From assembly GCA_009192285.1 (NCBI GenBank), contig CM018603.1, forward strand, positions 4,833,613 to 4,897,612: a stretch of DNA of 64,000 nucleotides. Reading direction: 5' to 3'. The translations under genes and the position numbers were made by a program. Positions 22,307 to 33,399 of this stretch are shown here, piece after piece. Each line of letters starts with the position of its first letter. The stretch's first letter is position 1. The DNA comes from Morchella semilibera. Lineage: Eukaryota > Ascomycota > Pezizomycetes > Pezizales > Morchellaceae. A model generated the notes under the pieces. That model worked only from the letters and a program-made list of their open reading frames with translations. It was not told the origin of the DNA and searched no databases.

Positions 22307-23820
22307 GATTCAACCGTTTGATCCTTGGGCAATAGACCTTATTGGGAAACTACCAGTTACACCCAAAGGCGATTGCTGGATCATACAGCCATTGACTATG
22401 CTACCAGTTAGCTTATAGCCAAAGCTGTACCTGATGCCAAATAAGAGACAATTACAGACTTTCTACATGACGAAATATTCTGTGATTATGTACCTCCAAA
22501 GGAGCCTCTCTCAGGCAATTGAGCCAACCTATTGGCACCAGTTGTCTCTGATCATTTATGAGAAATTCTCGACTCGACATTGTACGACGACTCCCTATCA
22601 TCCACGGACCAATGGAAAGGTTGGTAGAATCAGAGTACATGCAACAACCAAGTTCAGTCCCTTTTACCTCCTACATAGTTGTTATCTTAAGTTACCGTCC
22701 AACCATAACTCTCCCTGTCCGTTAGATAGCTTGAACAAACATATCCAAAGGCTACAGGATCCAAGACTGCAGGCTATCGAGTCAACGTATCAACGGGCCC
22801 TTAACACAATGGGGGTTAGAGACATACCGGTAATATCACGGAGCGATGCGAGGACGTAATCAGAGGAGCCAAGGTACACAACCGAGGCAGGGAAGCGGAG
22901 CGAAGCGAGTCGAGGTGAGCGAGGTAGGAGGTACTGGAATAATCAAGAGCGAGGACACTAGGTAATGAAGATCACGGGGACTATGGAGGTAGAGCGAGGT
23001 ACCCGAAGGGAGTTCCTTTGGCGAGACTAGAGATCCTAAAGTACAGTATTGACTAAAGGGACAGGAAGGTTGCGTGAAGAAGAAAGGAAAGAAAGAGAAA
23101 CTCTACAAGCGAGGGAGGGAACTCCCTATATATAGTCCTAACATCCCTTTGCTGACTCATACCATAGAACCCCGTAGAACATTAAGGAAATCCTATTCAT
23201 TACCAATCCATACCCCTCGTTGACTCATAACATCCCTGCCACAGAAACCCTTAGAACCTAATCGAAGACCCTGACTAATCCTTCTTCCCGCAACGTCACT
23301 CAATATGCTCTACGCCGTGATAGGTAAAACCACATGGATTCAATGGAGAAGATTATGTTTTGGTAAGACATGTAGGACCACAGAAATTTGAGGCCAAGTG
23401 GATGTTACCCTGCTGGGAAACCATTGGTACACTTTATTAACGGACAACGATTGACACGTGCACACATCAACAGTGACATGACGGTGCTCTGGACTTCACC
23501 CTTTATGAAGTCAGGAGTTAGAAGAGCCAATATGGAGATGTTACCACCCTCAAATGTAATCCATCGAATACTAGATACAGAGGGGCCTATGCCACCACCT
23601 CATGAGGAATTGGCAATAGCTGAAAAGATAGCAAAGAGACCCAGCTTAACCAAGAAAATTGACGCCAATAGACACGCGTCAATGGCAACCACACAACGAC
23701 GGAACATATTAACGCAGCCAACAGTGATAGTGAAACAAACCTCAGTAAGTTTGAATCTGCTGGTGGAGGAAGTATCCTCAGCACTCAACCAGAGTACAGG
23801 GGATATTCATCTCTAGCCAT
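22307..23820 (+). pseudogene. Gypsy-C integrase remnant, split by a solo LTR
   Basis: Plus-strand pieces read PFDPWAIDLIGKLPVTPKGD (integrase core start with catalytic Asp), then TTPYHPRTNGKVGR (the usual HPxTNG motif before the catalytic Glu) up to GVRDIPVISRSDA at 22830. After the inserted LTR the C-terminal part continues from about 23330 to 23816 (MRPSGCYPAGKPLVHFINGQ onward). In-frame stops and frameshifts are common. It abuts the broken end of the MULE gene. No LTR of its own was identified. Confidence 0.75.
22834..23322 (-). repeat. Solo LTR with TATCACGG...CCGTGATA ends
   Basis: A 489-bp insertion flanked by GGTAA (22829-22833 and 23323-23327). Its ends, TATCACGG and CCGTGATA, are an 8-bp inverted repeat. 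TATATA and purine tracts arranged as in the Gyp-B LTR suggest minus orientation. On that strand the LTR begins TATCACGGC, as Gyp-B does. It splits the Gypsy-C integrase. Confidence 0.85.
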
Positions 23821-23921
23821 ATAACCTACATCAAGCTTCGTCATCATACTACGCCAATGTAAATATTCATCAAACCTTTATGACAACCAGCAACGTTCGA
23901 TAATATCAGTCAAGTACTTTA

Positions 23922-25583
23922 CCGCCAGTCCACAGATTATTATCAGCCTGATATAGGGTTTAGTTAAACAGGATATATGGCTGATTTGATGTTTCATATG
24001 ATATTTTTTATCATTCCTTGTTGAAGCTAACCTTTGGCTCAGTCTGATATTTTTATCATATGATATCAGCGAGAAGTCCTATATAATACTGATTTTACTC
24101 ACTGAAAAACTCAAATGTGCAGGTAGGCCAGTATTCACACTTATTCTGCATGGGGAAATTTCACAGATTAAATTTTTATTCATTTCACGATTTCATACTA
24201 TGTATATGTATCTAAATATTATTACTATAGCAGCTTCCCTACTTGCCTGCTTGCATTTGCTGTACAGTACGCTACAGTGTGGTATATTTGGTACAGTACT
24301 TGATTCCGCCGGCATGCTCGTTTGGATACACTGGACTTGCTGGACTTGCTGGACTCGCTGGATTCGGTGAATTTGCTGGATTGGCTGGATTTGCTGGATT
24401 AAATAGGCTTGTTGGATTGGCTGCATTAGGTACTGGATTCGCTGGATTAGGTGTCCAATTAACCTATTAGCTCGTATCCTAATAATGATGATGATTGACT
24501 GAGAGGATGTAGATGAAGCCATAGAGATGAGGCTGTAGAGATTGGGCCATAGGATTTGCTGCTTGATTTGCTGCCTGCTTCACCAATTAGCCCAGGCGAA
24601 TTTCTGGACGATAATAGGAAGCTCAATTGCAGTGGAGGTAAAGACATAGAGATCAAGGCGTAAAGATGAAGGCATAGAGGTGAAGTGGAAGGGAAGGTGT
24701 CCCGGCGTGTTTGCATGGGTTCCGAGGGTTTGGTAGTCGAATCGCGGTTGCGATTGTTAAGGTAATACTAACCGAGGAGGGGGTGTGCTGTGGAGGGGTT
24801 GTCGTCATTGGATTCTAGGAGGTTCCAGGGGCGTGATGGATTTGTAATGTAATAGGAAGAGATGGTGGAGAGGGATACAAGGTGTGGTTGCGACAAATTG
24901 CTATGGGTTTCTATGAGCTGACGTTTAAATCATATCGGACTGATAGAGGGGAGGTATTAAATAGCGGGGATGGATGTTTTCTTTAGTTCTTTCTTTCTTT
25001 CTCGCTCTCTCGTCTTCCTGTTATCTCGGTACATGGGAATATACTCCTGTTCTCAAGCCATAAGTTTCTCGCACCTAAGACCCCTTCCTCCCTAGGGGAA
25101 AACCCATAGTACCTCTCATTGTTCTTGTCAAGGTCCATCCGGTCCTCATTCTCCTTGCCCTGCACCTTTTTGCCTTTATTTTTGCCTTTGCTGGTGCCTG
25201 TGCTTGTGCCTGTCCGGTGTTGTTCCTGCCTTCGTCGGTGTCCTCGTCACGCCGGCTGTGCTCCTCGAGTTCTTCTGCATCATCATCGCCATCTTCCTCT
25301 TTGCGTCGGGTTACTCCATCACAGAAGGTGTAGAAGGAAGGGTGAATGTGATATATCTAAGTCCCCAACCCGAACCTTCATTCCTGAGATATTTTTATCA
25401 TCTGATTTTTCAGTGAATGATTCCCAACTAATTGGATTTGACTGGTATCTCTAATAGACCTCAGATATCAGAGTTATTGCCCAATCAGGAAAGATTGAGG
25501 TGATTCTGCATCTACAGCTCATATCACGCTCTAATCAGACCTGGGTCTCAAAATCAGCCTGATATCTCTATACGGACCGGCGG
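23922..25583. mobile_element. TIR DNA element (TACCGCC family), copy 1, with nested LTR
   Basis: Ends CCGCCAGTCC...ATCAGCCTGATA and the complement of CCGCCGGTCCGTATAGAGAT, with TA at 23920-23921 and 25584-25585. Inside are purine-rich simple repeats and GCTGGATT/CTTGATTTGCTG tracts shared with copies at 30981 and 41332. It is about 1.03 kb without the LTR at 24698-25323. No transposase is seen. Confidence 0.75.
24698..25323 (+). repeat. Solo Gyp-A-family LTR
   Basis: A 626-bp LTR from TGTCCCGGCGTG to CTCCATCACA, flanked by GAAGG on both sides (24693-24697 and 25324-25328). It is nested in the TIR DNA element. Confidence 0.9.
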
Positions 25584-25621
25584 TAATGAATATGTCAACA
25601 ATATTCCGACAAACCTCAATA

Positions 25622-25745
25622 GTTAATAACAGTAATAATTGTCAACAATTAACGTCAACGTCAACGATTAAACGTCAACTACAGTAGCTTAAGCGTCAAT
25701 GATTAACGTCAATGTCAATGATCAAACGTCAACGTCAACGATAAT
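25622..25745. repeat. AACGTCAACGTCAA short tandem repeats
   Basis: The motif (A)ACGTCAA recurs about ten times with ATGATTA spacers. It is a simple low-complexity repeat with no coding. Confidence 0.7.
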
Positions 25746-25909
25746 GATTATACGATTGATTTAACTATCTAATTGCTGCAGCTACAACCTTAACCCCTCT
25801 GAAAACAGAAACCACAGCTCCTAGTACAAACAGGTGCACCTCCACCACCACCCAAGATGACACAATCTACCTTGGCTTTAAGACAAGTCTCACAAGCTGG
25901 ACTGTCATA

Positions 25910-26811
25910 CTAGGTTTTCGCATACCTGCCATTGATGGAGAAGAGACCCTCAACCCACCAACCCTCCACAGTTTGAGATTTAGTCTTCATTTTCCCCTGA
26001 GCCTCCTCCAAACTCTTAAAATCTTCCTTTTTGGCAATCTTATTGCCCTTCTTATCTTTCATAATACGATCGACGAGATCAACGCGATCAACAGTATCAA
26101 CGATAGCGGGACGAATGCGATGCTTGGCGGCAACAGGAATGTCGCTGTCAGAATCATCGACTGGAACGACGGAACAGCGGCACTTAACAGATTTGATGAC
26201 ATTGACAGGGACAGAATCAGTGGAGACAACATCTCCATAAAGTGGGGCGTACTGAAAGATATGTTGAAGGAGTGGATCAGACATAACCTGGGCCCCTTGC
26301 CACTGTGTCCTCATGAAGGCAAAAGTGTCCACCTTGGACATAGTGGAAGTATTGGGCAAGACATGATCTCTGCCATTAAGCCTAAACGTAATAGTGTCAT
26401 AGGCTTGAATCATCAGTGAGGAACTATATTAGTGGGTGGGTTAATTACCTGTGGATTGCAACATCTTAATTGTTTTCTTGAGTTCGGCAATTTCAGCACC
26501 CTTTGCCTGAATTTCAGCATTCTTTGCCTCAATTTCAGCATCCTCTGCCTCAACTTGAATTTTAACATATCTCGCCCCAAGCGAACCCCCTGTTTCAAGC
26601 AATTCAGTGCTGGAATCGCTGGTAATAGTGATCAGGGTGGCGACAGGGGTGGCAACAGATGCATTATGCATATCATTGCGTGACACAGGAAGGACTAGCG
26701 ACATATAAGGGATAGGAACTAGCGACATAGCAGGAACAGGAACTGGCGATGCAGTATGGATAGAGACTGGTAAAGCCAGACCGCTAGTAAAGGGGAAAGA
26801 AAAAAAAGTAG
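25910..26811 (-). CDS. Spliced coiled-coil protein, possibly gag-like
   Basis: On the minus strand an exon from an ATG near 26811 (MSTFFSFPFTSGLALPV) runs through a Pro/Val-rich segment to a heptad-like coiled coil (VEAEDAEIEAKNAEIQAKGA, then AEIAELKKTIKMLQ). An intron at 26404-26448 (GTAATT, branch-like CACTAAT, acceptor CAAG) joins this in frame to YDTITFRLNGRDHV and a basic C-terminal part ending GRYAKT at 25910. The total is about 285 residues with no stops. The upstream 26930-27070 has TATATA boxes and matches sequence at 59.6 kb, so this may be gag of an unrecognised retroelement. The function is not recognised. Confidence 0.5.
26404..26448 (-). other. Intron in the coiled-coil gene
   Basis: A 45-nt intron. 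Without it, the first exon runs into TAA directly after the donor. Removing it gives one continuous reading frame. Confidence 0.5.
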
Positions 26812-26929
26812 ACATTTTTAGTAGCTTTTTGGAAGTGCGCTGGTATTTTGTATAGGATAGTGTCTTTTCTTTGGTTGCTAGTGAGGTCACCTCTCAACTT
26901 TGCTAGCGAAGTCAACTTTACTAAGCGAG

Positions 26930-27075
26930 GTTAACTCTTGGTAGTGAATCATGTGATAGGGGCTATGGGTTCAGGATTAGGTTTGACTGGCACTTAGGAA
27001 AAGAATTCCCCTACGCACCCACAGCCCTACCCACGCTCTCTACATCTTCTATTTCCTGCCATATATAAGGAATCT
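26930..27075 (-). repeat. Promoter-like repeat shared with 59577-59720
   Basis: The reverse complement contains GGGCTGTGGGTGCGTAGGGG, TCTTTTCCTAAGTG and CATAGCCCCTA in the same order as at 59577-59720. Two TATATA boxes lie just beyond it. It is probably LTR or promoter sequence of the element carrying the coiled-coil gene. Confidence 0.6.
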
Positions 27076-27404
27076 ATTTTTATATATAAAAGGGAAATAT
27101 TCATTTGACAAAATCTGAATATTCTGTAATAACGCTTTGCTACTTGTATTTGTCTGAAAAATATTTACTATTCAAACAATTATGACCAGCATGAAACATA
27201 GCTTGCTAACACGTATTACTCTTGGTTGATTGAAATGACCTCTAAGAATGGTAGTGTGACAATCATTACATTTATGCATTTGTACTAAGGAATTAATTAA
27301 AGTCATTTATTGAGAAGTGCTGTCAGACCGTTCCGGTATTTTGTTACACTCAATATTTTTCAGTTCATCATAGTAGTTGTTGGCGAGGTAGAGATGAGGA
27401 TGAG
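27076..27404. other. AT-rich spacer
   Basis: No ORF, repeat or RNA signal is recognised apart from the TATATA boxes at its left edge. Confidence 0.5.
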
Positions 27405-28003
27405 CTAATGTGGTCCTCATCAGATTTCATGAGGTTTGGTTGGATACAGGATAAGTAATATAATTCAAGGGGATGGTAGGAATGAATATAAGGTGTAGTT
27501 GTGACGGAGTAACCAGGGGGCAAAGTAGCAGAGGACAATGATGATGCAAAAGGACTCAAGGATCAGATCAAGCACAATGAGAATACTAATGAGGACAAGG
27601 AGGACACCGGGCAGGCATCAGTACAAATACTGACAATGGCAAAGGCAAGAAAAGCAAACGTGAGACAACTCGGAGCAGTAAAAGTGAGGACTGGATGAAC
27701 CTCAACAAGAACAATAAGGCTTAGAGGTATTATGGGTTTTGTTGTTAATGATGACAGAGTCCTAGGTCAAGAGCACTATGGCTTGGGGATACTAGTAGGT
27801 GTATATTCCTATGTACGAGATAATAGGAGGACGAGAAAGAGAGAAAAGAAAGAAAGAACTAAAGAAAAACTCTACCACTGCTATTGAACACTCTCCTCCA
27901 CCAGTCGACTATGACTTATACCCCAGTTCATAGAATCCCACAGAAAGCCTATTACTACCACACCTTGTGTTGCTCTCCACCATCTTTCCCATTTATAATT
28001 ACC
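27405..28003 (-). repeat. Broken Gyp-A-family LTRs, two fragments head to head
   Basis: From 27500 (TGTGACGGAGTAACC) a minus-strand LTR runs to about 28003, where similarity is lost before the TGTCCC end. The 95 bp before it (27405-27499) match the middle of the same LTR in plus orientation. Both are diverged relics. Confidence 0.75.
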
Positions 28004-28069
28004 ACCAAGACTGTGTGTGCACTTTGACAAATTTTTTGAGATTGATCACTGCGGGTTTAGTACTACAAT

Positions 28070-28235
28070 TCCACTGCATTAATCTCGTTTCTTGTTTCTA
28101 GTCTGGTCTTGCTTTACTTATGTACCTTAGCTTATTCCTCTTACGTCTTCGACCCACTCCGTCTTAGCCTTGTTCCTCATCAACGTCTCATACGGTGATA
28201 GTACCTCGTTTCTAGTCTTGCCTTGTCTCGACTGT
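28070..28235. repeat. Probable fragment of the TATCACGG-type LTR
   Basis: Two related blocks, TCTAGTCTGGTCTTGC and TCTAGTCTTGCCTTG, each followed by GTACCTTRGCTTRTTCC, lie about 115 bp apart. The second is interrupted by the LTR at 28241. They resemble the reverse complement of the solo LTR at 22834-22930. This is a weak identification. Confidence 0.4.
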
Positions 28236-28240
28236 GTACC

Positions 28241-29187
28241 TGTAACGGGATTTAGAGACAGGAAGACCAGCAAAGCCTCCCTATGCTACTAAACTCCCAA
28301 TTGGCGCCCCAGGGAGGTACAGTGGCGCCAGTATGGGCCAGATTGCGGAGTTGCGGGATCACTAGTTAAAAAACACGTTTTTGACCCCGAAAATAACTCC
28401 CAGAGCGTCAAGGCGCCAGCACAGCCACTCAGGACACCGGTGGGTATATAAGGGGGCAGCAGTTTAAGTTTGGGATCAATCGGACCAAAACTGATCAAAC
28501 GGCGAAGGTTTTGAGAAAGCCGACGCTGGTGACTTCTCAGGGAAGGGTAAGACTACACAACACTTCCGGTACCTAATTGTTAACAGTCGTAATATTGAGC
28601 CATGCTCCTTAGTGATAGATAACAATGCAGGGAAAGAGTTGGCGAGCGGAGTCAAGGCCCGGTACCAAGGAGCTATCAGGTAGGCTGACTCCAGCACTTC
28701 TCCGCTGACGAAAAACTGAGTGCATGCAGTAGCGCGATGTAACATGAGGGATTTAAAACGTGTTGGGAATGTTGGCATTGATGTTTGGTTTCCTTGGCGA
28801 TTATCAGGACCCTCTGGGTCCCCCACATATTTGTTGTAATGATAGTTTTTAGTTTGCATAACATTTGCGCGGGATATAAATACAGTATCATTCTCCGACT
28901 TTGTTGCAATCATCACCGACGAAGAAAGAGTCTTAACGACATAAATCTATTACCTCTATTCTGTACGCTCTTAGTGATTCTTGAAAATATCTACCTGAAC
29001 CAATCTTCTTGTTAGCCTCACCCAACTCTAAACGACTTTCTATACTCGTCGGACTAGCATCGGACAACGGGGATTCTAGTTACGTTTAGACTGAAGTGAC
29101 TCCGTTCCTTTCTGCCTCTGCAGTTGGCGTTTCAGACTCTGAGCTCTTCACAGTACTACTCTAGTAGTTCAGTGCGACAGCCTAATA
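28241..29187 (-). repeat. Solo LTR, TATTAG...TTACA family
   Basis: A 947-bp LTR flanked by GTACC at 28236-28240 and 29188-29192. On the minus strand it starts TATTAGGCTGTCGCAC and ends CCCGTTACA. The duplication fixes the unusual ends: not TG...CA at the 5' terminus. Confidence 0.9.
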
Positions 29188-29539
29188 GTACCTTGGCTTG
29201 TTCCACTCTCGGCCTTGGTTTGTTCTGCGATAGCTAATCTAGTCCATAGCCATAATCCTACATTGATTTTGAATCTCGACTTGTCCTTAATAGTTCTTGT
29301 ATGAGCTCCAGTGCATAAGATATGATAGGAAATAGATTCTATGGGATTCCATAGTCTAATATTGTACCGGCACCTACTAAGTATTGGTCCCAATGGTTCG
29401 GTAGTTGCGTTGCTGCTAAGATCAATGTGGTTACATTAACCAAGGGTGGGGTGAGATGAGTTGAGGCTGTCATCATCTGTTTCTATGAGATTCACTTACA
29501 GGAAGAATTGGTAATAGGTGTGGGAAGACAATGGGGAAG
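29188..29539. other. Spacer with a Gyp-A-family LTR relic
   Basis: About 29375-29539 resembles the first part of the Gyp-A-family LTR (TTGGTCCCAATGGTTCGGTA). 29193-29374 continues the sequence left of the solo LTR. No gene is seen. Confidence 0.55.
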
Positions 29540-30219
29540 TATTAGAGTGTCGCACAGGACTACTAGAGTAGTACTGTGCAGAGCTCAGAGTCCGGGACGC
29601 TAACTGCAGAGGCAGAAAGGAATGGGGTCACTTCAGTGTAAATGTAACTAGAATCTCCGTTGTCCGATGCTAGTCCGACGAGTATAGAAAGTCGTATAGA
29701 GTTGAGTAAGGCTAACACGAAGATTGGTTCAGGTAACTATTCTCAAGAATCACTTAAGAGCGTATAGAGATAATAGATTTATATCCTTAAGACTCTTTCT
29801 TCATCGATGATGATTTCAACAAAGTCGGAGAATGACACGGTATTTATATCCCGCGCAAATGTCACGCGGAATAAGAACTATCATTACAACAAATATGTGG
29901 GAGATCCAGAAAACCCTGATAACGCCAAGAAAACCAAACACCAATGCCAATGTTCCCAACGCCTTTTAAATCCCTCATGTTACATCGCGCTACTGCATGC
30001 ACTGAGTTTTTCGTCAGCGGGGAAGTGCCGGAGTCAGCCTACCTGATAACTCCTTAGTACCGGGCGTCGACTTCACTCGCCAACTCTTTCCCCGCATCGT
30101 TATCTATCACTAAGGACCATGGCTCAACATTAGGACTGTCAACGATTAGGTACCAGAGGTGTCGGGTAGTCTTACCTTTCCCTGGGAAGTCACCAGCGTC
30201 GGTTTTCTCAAAACCTTCC
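29540..30219 (+). repeat. Partial TATTAG-family LTR
   Basis: It starts TATTAGAGTGTCGCACAGG at 29540 and follows the family to about 30219, where it breaks into an unrelated GCCTGCCTGCTTGCC tract. With the inverted copy at 28241-29187 it forms a large inverted repeat. Confidence 0.85.
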
Positions 30220-30640
30220 TTTCTCCAATTCCCCTAACACTGCCTGCCTGCCTGCTTGCCTGCCTGCCATTCCTGCCTACTGTACCTACCTGCCATATCT
30301 GCTTGATTCGCTAATTGATTTGCTGCTTGGAGATTTGCTGCTTGGATATTTGCTTCTTGATCCTCTGCTTGATTTGCTGCTTGATTTGCTGCTTGATTCG
30401 ATGTCTAATTTACGGATTAGCTCATGTATGATTAGTAGAGGCGGAGAGCTGGGGGGGGTGTAGAAATGAAGGTGTGGAGATGGAGGTATGGAGATGGATG
30501 GAGGTGTGGAGGAAGGACGTGATATCTTTAAGTCCCAGCCCTAACCCTGATATTTGCCTACAGCCTTTGACAACTCTTTTCCTTCGTATATGATTCTCTT
30601 CCAAAAGCTTAATTATGCTAAATTGGACACCAAACATCAT
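30220..30640. repeat. Fragment of the TACCGCC-family DNA element
   Basis: The CTGCCTGCTTGCCTGCC and TTTGCTGCTTGATTCG tracts, GGATTAGCTCATGTATGATTA, and the GTGTAGAAATGAAGGTGTGG purine block follow the same order as in the copies at 23922 and 41332. The ends are missing. Confidence 0.6.
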
Positions 30641-30759
30641 CTTTTTCACCCTTTTGGGTTCAATTAATGGTCTTTCTGAAATTAAGTCTTTTGAAAATCA
30701 TGCCGCAGTATTAGTACTCAAAATCATACTTATTGAAATACCCGAATTGGCGTTTAAGT

Positions 30760-30985
30760 ATTTGAGGACAACGTTATAGATCATGAAGATAAATCTATTC
30801 CTTGCAGAGGAGTCAACGAGGTACTAGATAGTCTTGAATGACCTGCACTATCACCTGATCTCAACTTGATAGAGTCATTTTGGGCAGATATGGAGAGAGA
30901 ATCAGGAGTGACTTTGGATTGATACAGAATGTTGAAGTTATGAGAATTATTTTACAAAATGCTGGGAATGATATGCTGTACCGCC
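30760..30985 (+). pseudogene. Tc1/mariner transposase relic
   Basis: A short stretch reads PALSPDLNLIESFWADMERE, the SPDLNPIE motif around the last catalytic acid, preceded by a TGA where Trp is usual. The next 80 bp keep the C-terminal helix region (MRIILQNAGNDM). It is cut at 30980 by the DNA element at 30981. Confidence 0.65.
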
Positions 30986-31922
30986 TGACCGTATAAAAAT
31001 ATCAGTCTTTTTTGTAGCTCCAGAGCTGATAAGAGCTTGGTATATGCTTTATCTATAAGATATGCTATATTCCAGCCTGTTTAGGCAATAATCTTAATAT
31101 TTTCTGCCTAATTAGAGCTGAATAAGATTCGATCAGGGTCTTTCTAAATAATAGCATGCACGAATAAAATCAGATTATCAAAAACACTCAGCAGGATAGG
31201 GTTCGAGTTGTGGACTTAAAGATATCTGCGCCCTTTACACCTTCATTTCCTCTACAGCTTCATCTCTTTTACAAATTCATCCGCTCCAGACTTTCACCTT
31301 TTCTACACCCTCAACTCTACATCCTTAGCTCTACACCTTCATCTCTACGACTCAATCTCTACCGCTCCATCTCTACGGCTCTATCTATACAGCTTCATCT
31401 ATGGGCTCCTCTCAATTAATCATCATCATTGGAATAAAACTGATCGCTGAAGCACACACCCAATCCAACGGATCCAGCGCATTCAGCACCTAATTCAATC
31501 AATCCAGTGTATCCAAACAAGCGCGCTGGTGGAATAAAACACTGGACCATAATGTACCGTACTGTAGTGTACCATATAGAATATGCAATGGAGCGGGCAA
31601 GCAGGTAGGCAAGCCGCTGTACTAATGATTTTTGGATATATACATATAGTATTAAATTGGAATCTAATCTGTGAAACTTCAAGTTCCCTATGTAGAACAA
31701 GTACGAATACTGGCCTACCTACGCATCCAGATCCTTGAAGGAATAAAATCAATTTTGTATCGGCATTATGATGCACCATAATCTTTACTAAATATCAGCT
31801 TTAGCAAAACCATAGGTTAGTTAAGTCCCGATCTAAAATATCAAGCATAAAATCATAAAAGCTTGATATCAGACTCCAATCAGGTTCAAATCAAATGGGT
31901 ATTTATACGGTCCGTGGTGAGG
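30981..31922. mobile_element. TIR DNA element (TACCGCC family), copy 2
   Basis: It begins CCGCCTGACCGTATAAAAAT after TA (30979-30980) and ends with the complement of CCTCACCACGGACCGTATAAA before TA at 31923-31924. Its interior shares the CTTGCCTGC and TACAGTAC tracts (inverted) with copy 1. About 940 bp, with no coding capacity. Confidence 0.7.
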
Positions 31923-31924
31923 TA

Positions 31925-32133
31925 CTGGTAGATAGATTAAATGTTTTAATTAGAAGTATGCGTCATGGACTGGCTGCAGTTATTGCTGATGCCAGTAGGG
32001 GGCATGCCACAGCTTATTAAATGATATATATCATCATGAGTTCTTCGGACCTTTTTCCTCTATACAAATTTTCCACCCTAGTAAAGATTAGATAGAGTAT
32101 GGTTACTTATACTAATTAATAATGCCCATATAA
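31925..32133. other. Unassigned spacer
   Basis: Contains an ATGATATATATCATCAT palindrome near 32021. No gene is seen. Confidence 0.5.
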
Positions 32134-32138
32134 ACCTC

Positions 32139-32768
32139 TGTCCCAGGGTCTTGGCATTGGTTCCAAGAGTTCGGTAGTCGAAGCGCTGTGGTGATTGATG
32201 AAGTCAAGTTAAGCGAGGAGGGGATGAGATGAGGTAAGGTTGTCATCATAAGATTGTACAAAGTTCAATGGAGTGATGGATTTGTAATATCATTAGAGGA
32301 GATACTAGGGAGGAATACGAGATGTGGTGGTAATAGGTTTTCTATAGGATTCTATGAATAAAGGTATGAGTCATAGTGGACTAGCAGAGGAGGGTTTTAA
32401 ATAGCGCGGGAGGGCTTTTTCTTTGGTTCTTTCTTTCATTTCTCTCTATCTCGTCTTCCTGTTCTTTTGGTACATAGGAATATACCCCTATCCATAGCTG
32501 TAGTTTCTTGCCTCCAAACTCGCCTTCTCAGAAGCCAGCCTTATAGTTCTCTTGACTCCTGCCAGGACCTTAACTGGCCTTTACTTTCCCTGCTCTGCCC
32601 TACGCCCTCTGCCCTTGCCCTTGCCTTTGCCCTCGCCGGTGTCTGCACTTGCGCCCGCCTGGCTCTTTTCTCGTCCTTGTCAGTGTTACCATTATACTGG
32701 CTATGCTCCTCGAGCCCCTCTATGTAATCATTGTCATCTGTCATGTTGTGCCCAGTTACTCCGTCACA
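32139..32768 (+). repeat. Solo Gyp-A-family LTR, right duplication split by Gyp-A
   Basis: A 630-bp LTR from TGTCCCAGGGTC to CTCCGTCACA. The left flank is ACCTC (32134-32138). The matching right flank is GCCTC if one base at 32769/38994 is joined to 38995-38998. Gyp-A therefore landed exactly at its 3' border. Confidence 0.85.
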
Positions 32769-32769
32769 G

Positions 32770-33399
32770 TGTGACGGAGTAACCTGACGCAAAGAAGAAG
32801 ATGACAATGATGACGCAGAAGGACCCGAGGAGCACAGTCTATGCGAAGAGGGGACTGACGAAGACAGAGGCGACACCGGCCAGGCACAAGCACAGGCACA
32901 GGCGAGGGCAGGGGCAAGAGCAAGGGCACAAGAGCGCAGAGCAGGGAAGGTGAGGACCAGATGGACCTCAACGAGAACGATGATAGGTACTATGAGTTTC
33001 CTCTTGTGAGAGGACCGAGTCTTTGGTACGAGAGGTTATGGCTTAGAAGTAGGAGTAGATTCCTATGTACCGAGATAACAGAGGACGAGACAGAGAGAAA
33101 AGAAAGAAAGAACTAAGGAAAACATCTATCCCCGCTATTTAACACACCTCCTCCACTAATCCGCTATGACTCACACTTTGCTCATAGAACTCTATAGAAA
33201 CCCGTCGCTACCACATCTCATAATCCTCCCCACCATCTCCGCTATTTTACATTACCAATCCATCACGCCATCGAACCTCCTAGAACCTAATGACGACAGC
33301 CTCCAACTCGCATCCCCGCTCTCGCTTAGCATTACCACAACAATCATAACCATTCACCACCCACCGGACTGTCGGGACAGATGCCAAGACGCCGGGACA
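32770..33399 (-). repeat. 3' LTR of Gyp-A
   Basis: 630 bp; the minus strand starts TGTCCCGGCGTCTTGGCATC at 33399 and ends GTCACA at 32770. The adjacent polypurine-like TTGGAGGGGACC lies just inside the element. Confidence 0.92.

Larger units (their letters stand above)
8743..22318 (+). pseudogene. Mutator-like (MULE-type) transposase gene, multi-intron, broken by three insertions
   Basis: Exons with consistent phase: 8743-8904, 8960-9118, 9172-9375, 9422-9660, 9721-9835, 9890-10097, 10167-10370, 10418-10447 continuing at 11084-11104, 11119-11211, 11273-11495, 11548-11555 continuing at 11693-11861, 11920-12099 continuing at 21944-21999, 22049-22230, 22282-~22318. The protein has a Cys-rich N-terminal part (CISYTCKGVKCCEF), a segment KYGIHKHIPPPL, then VGFDMSFKRVYGNINEW (likely first catalytic Asp), IHGYGLRICRSDMCSKQASG (second Asp), CPIHFFRGIEE (the C/H signature) and SNIVEWAHSQINRF. 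These fit MULE transposases. In-frame stops occur in exon 1, near 11488, 11977 and 22055. It is interrupted by a solo LTR, a MITE and a 9.8-kb gypsy, and ends against a gypsy integrase remnant. Confidence 0.65.
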
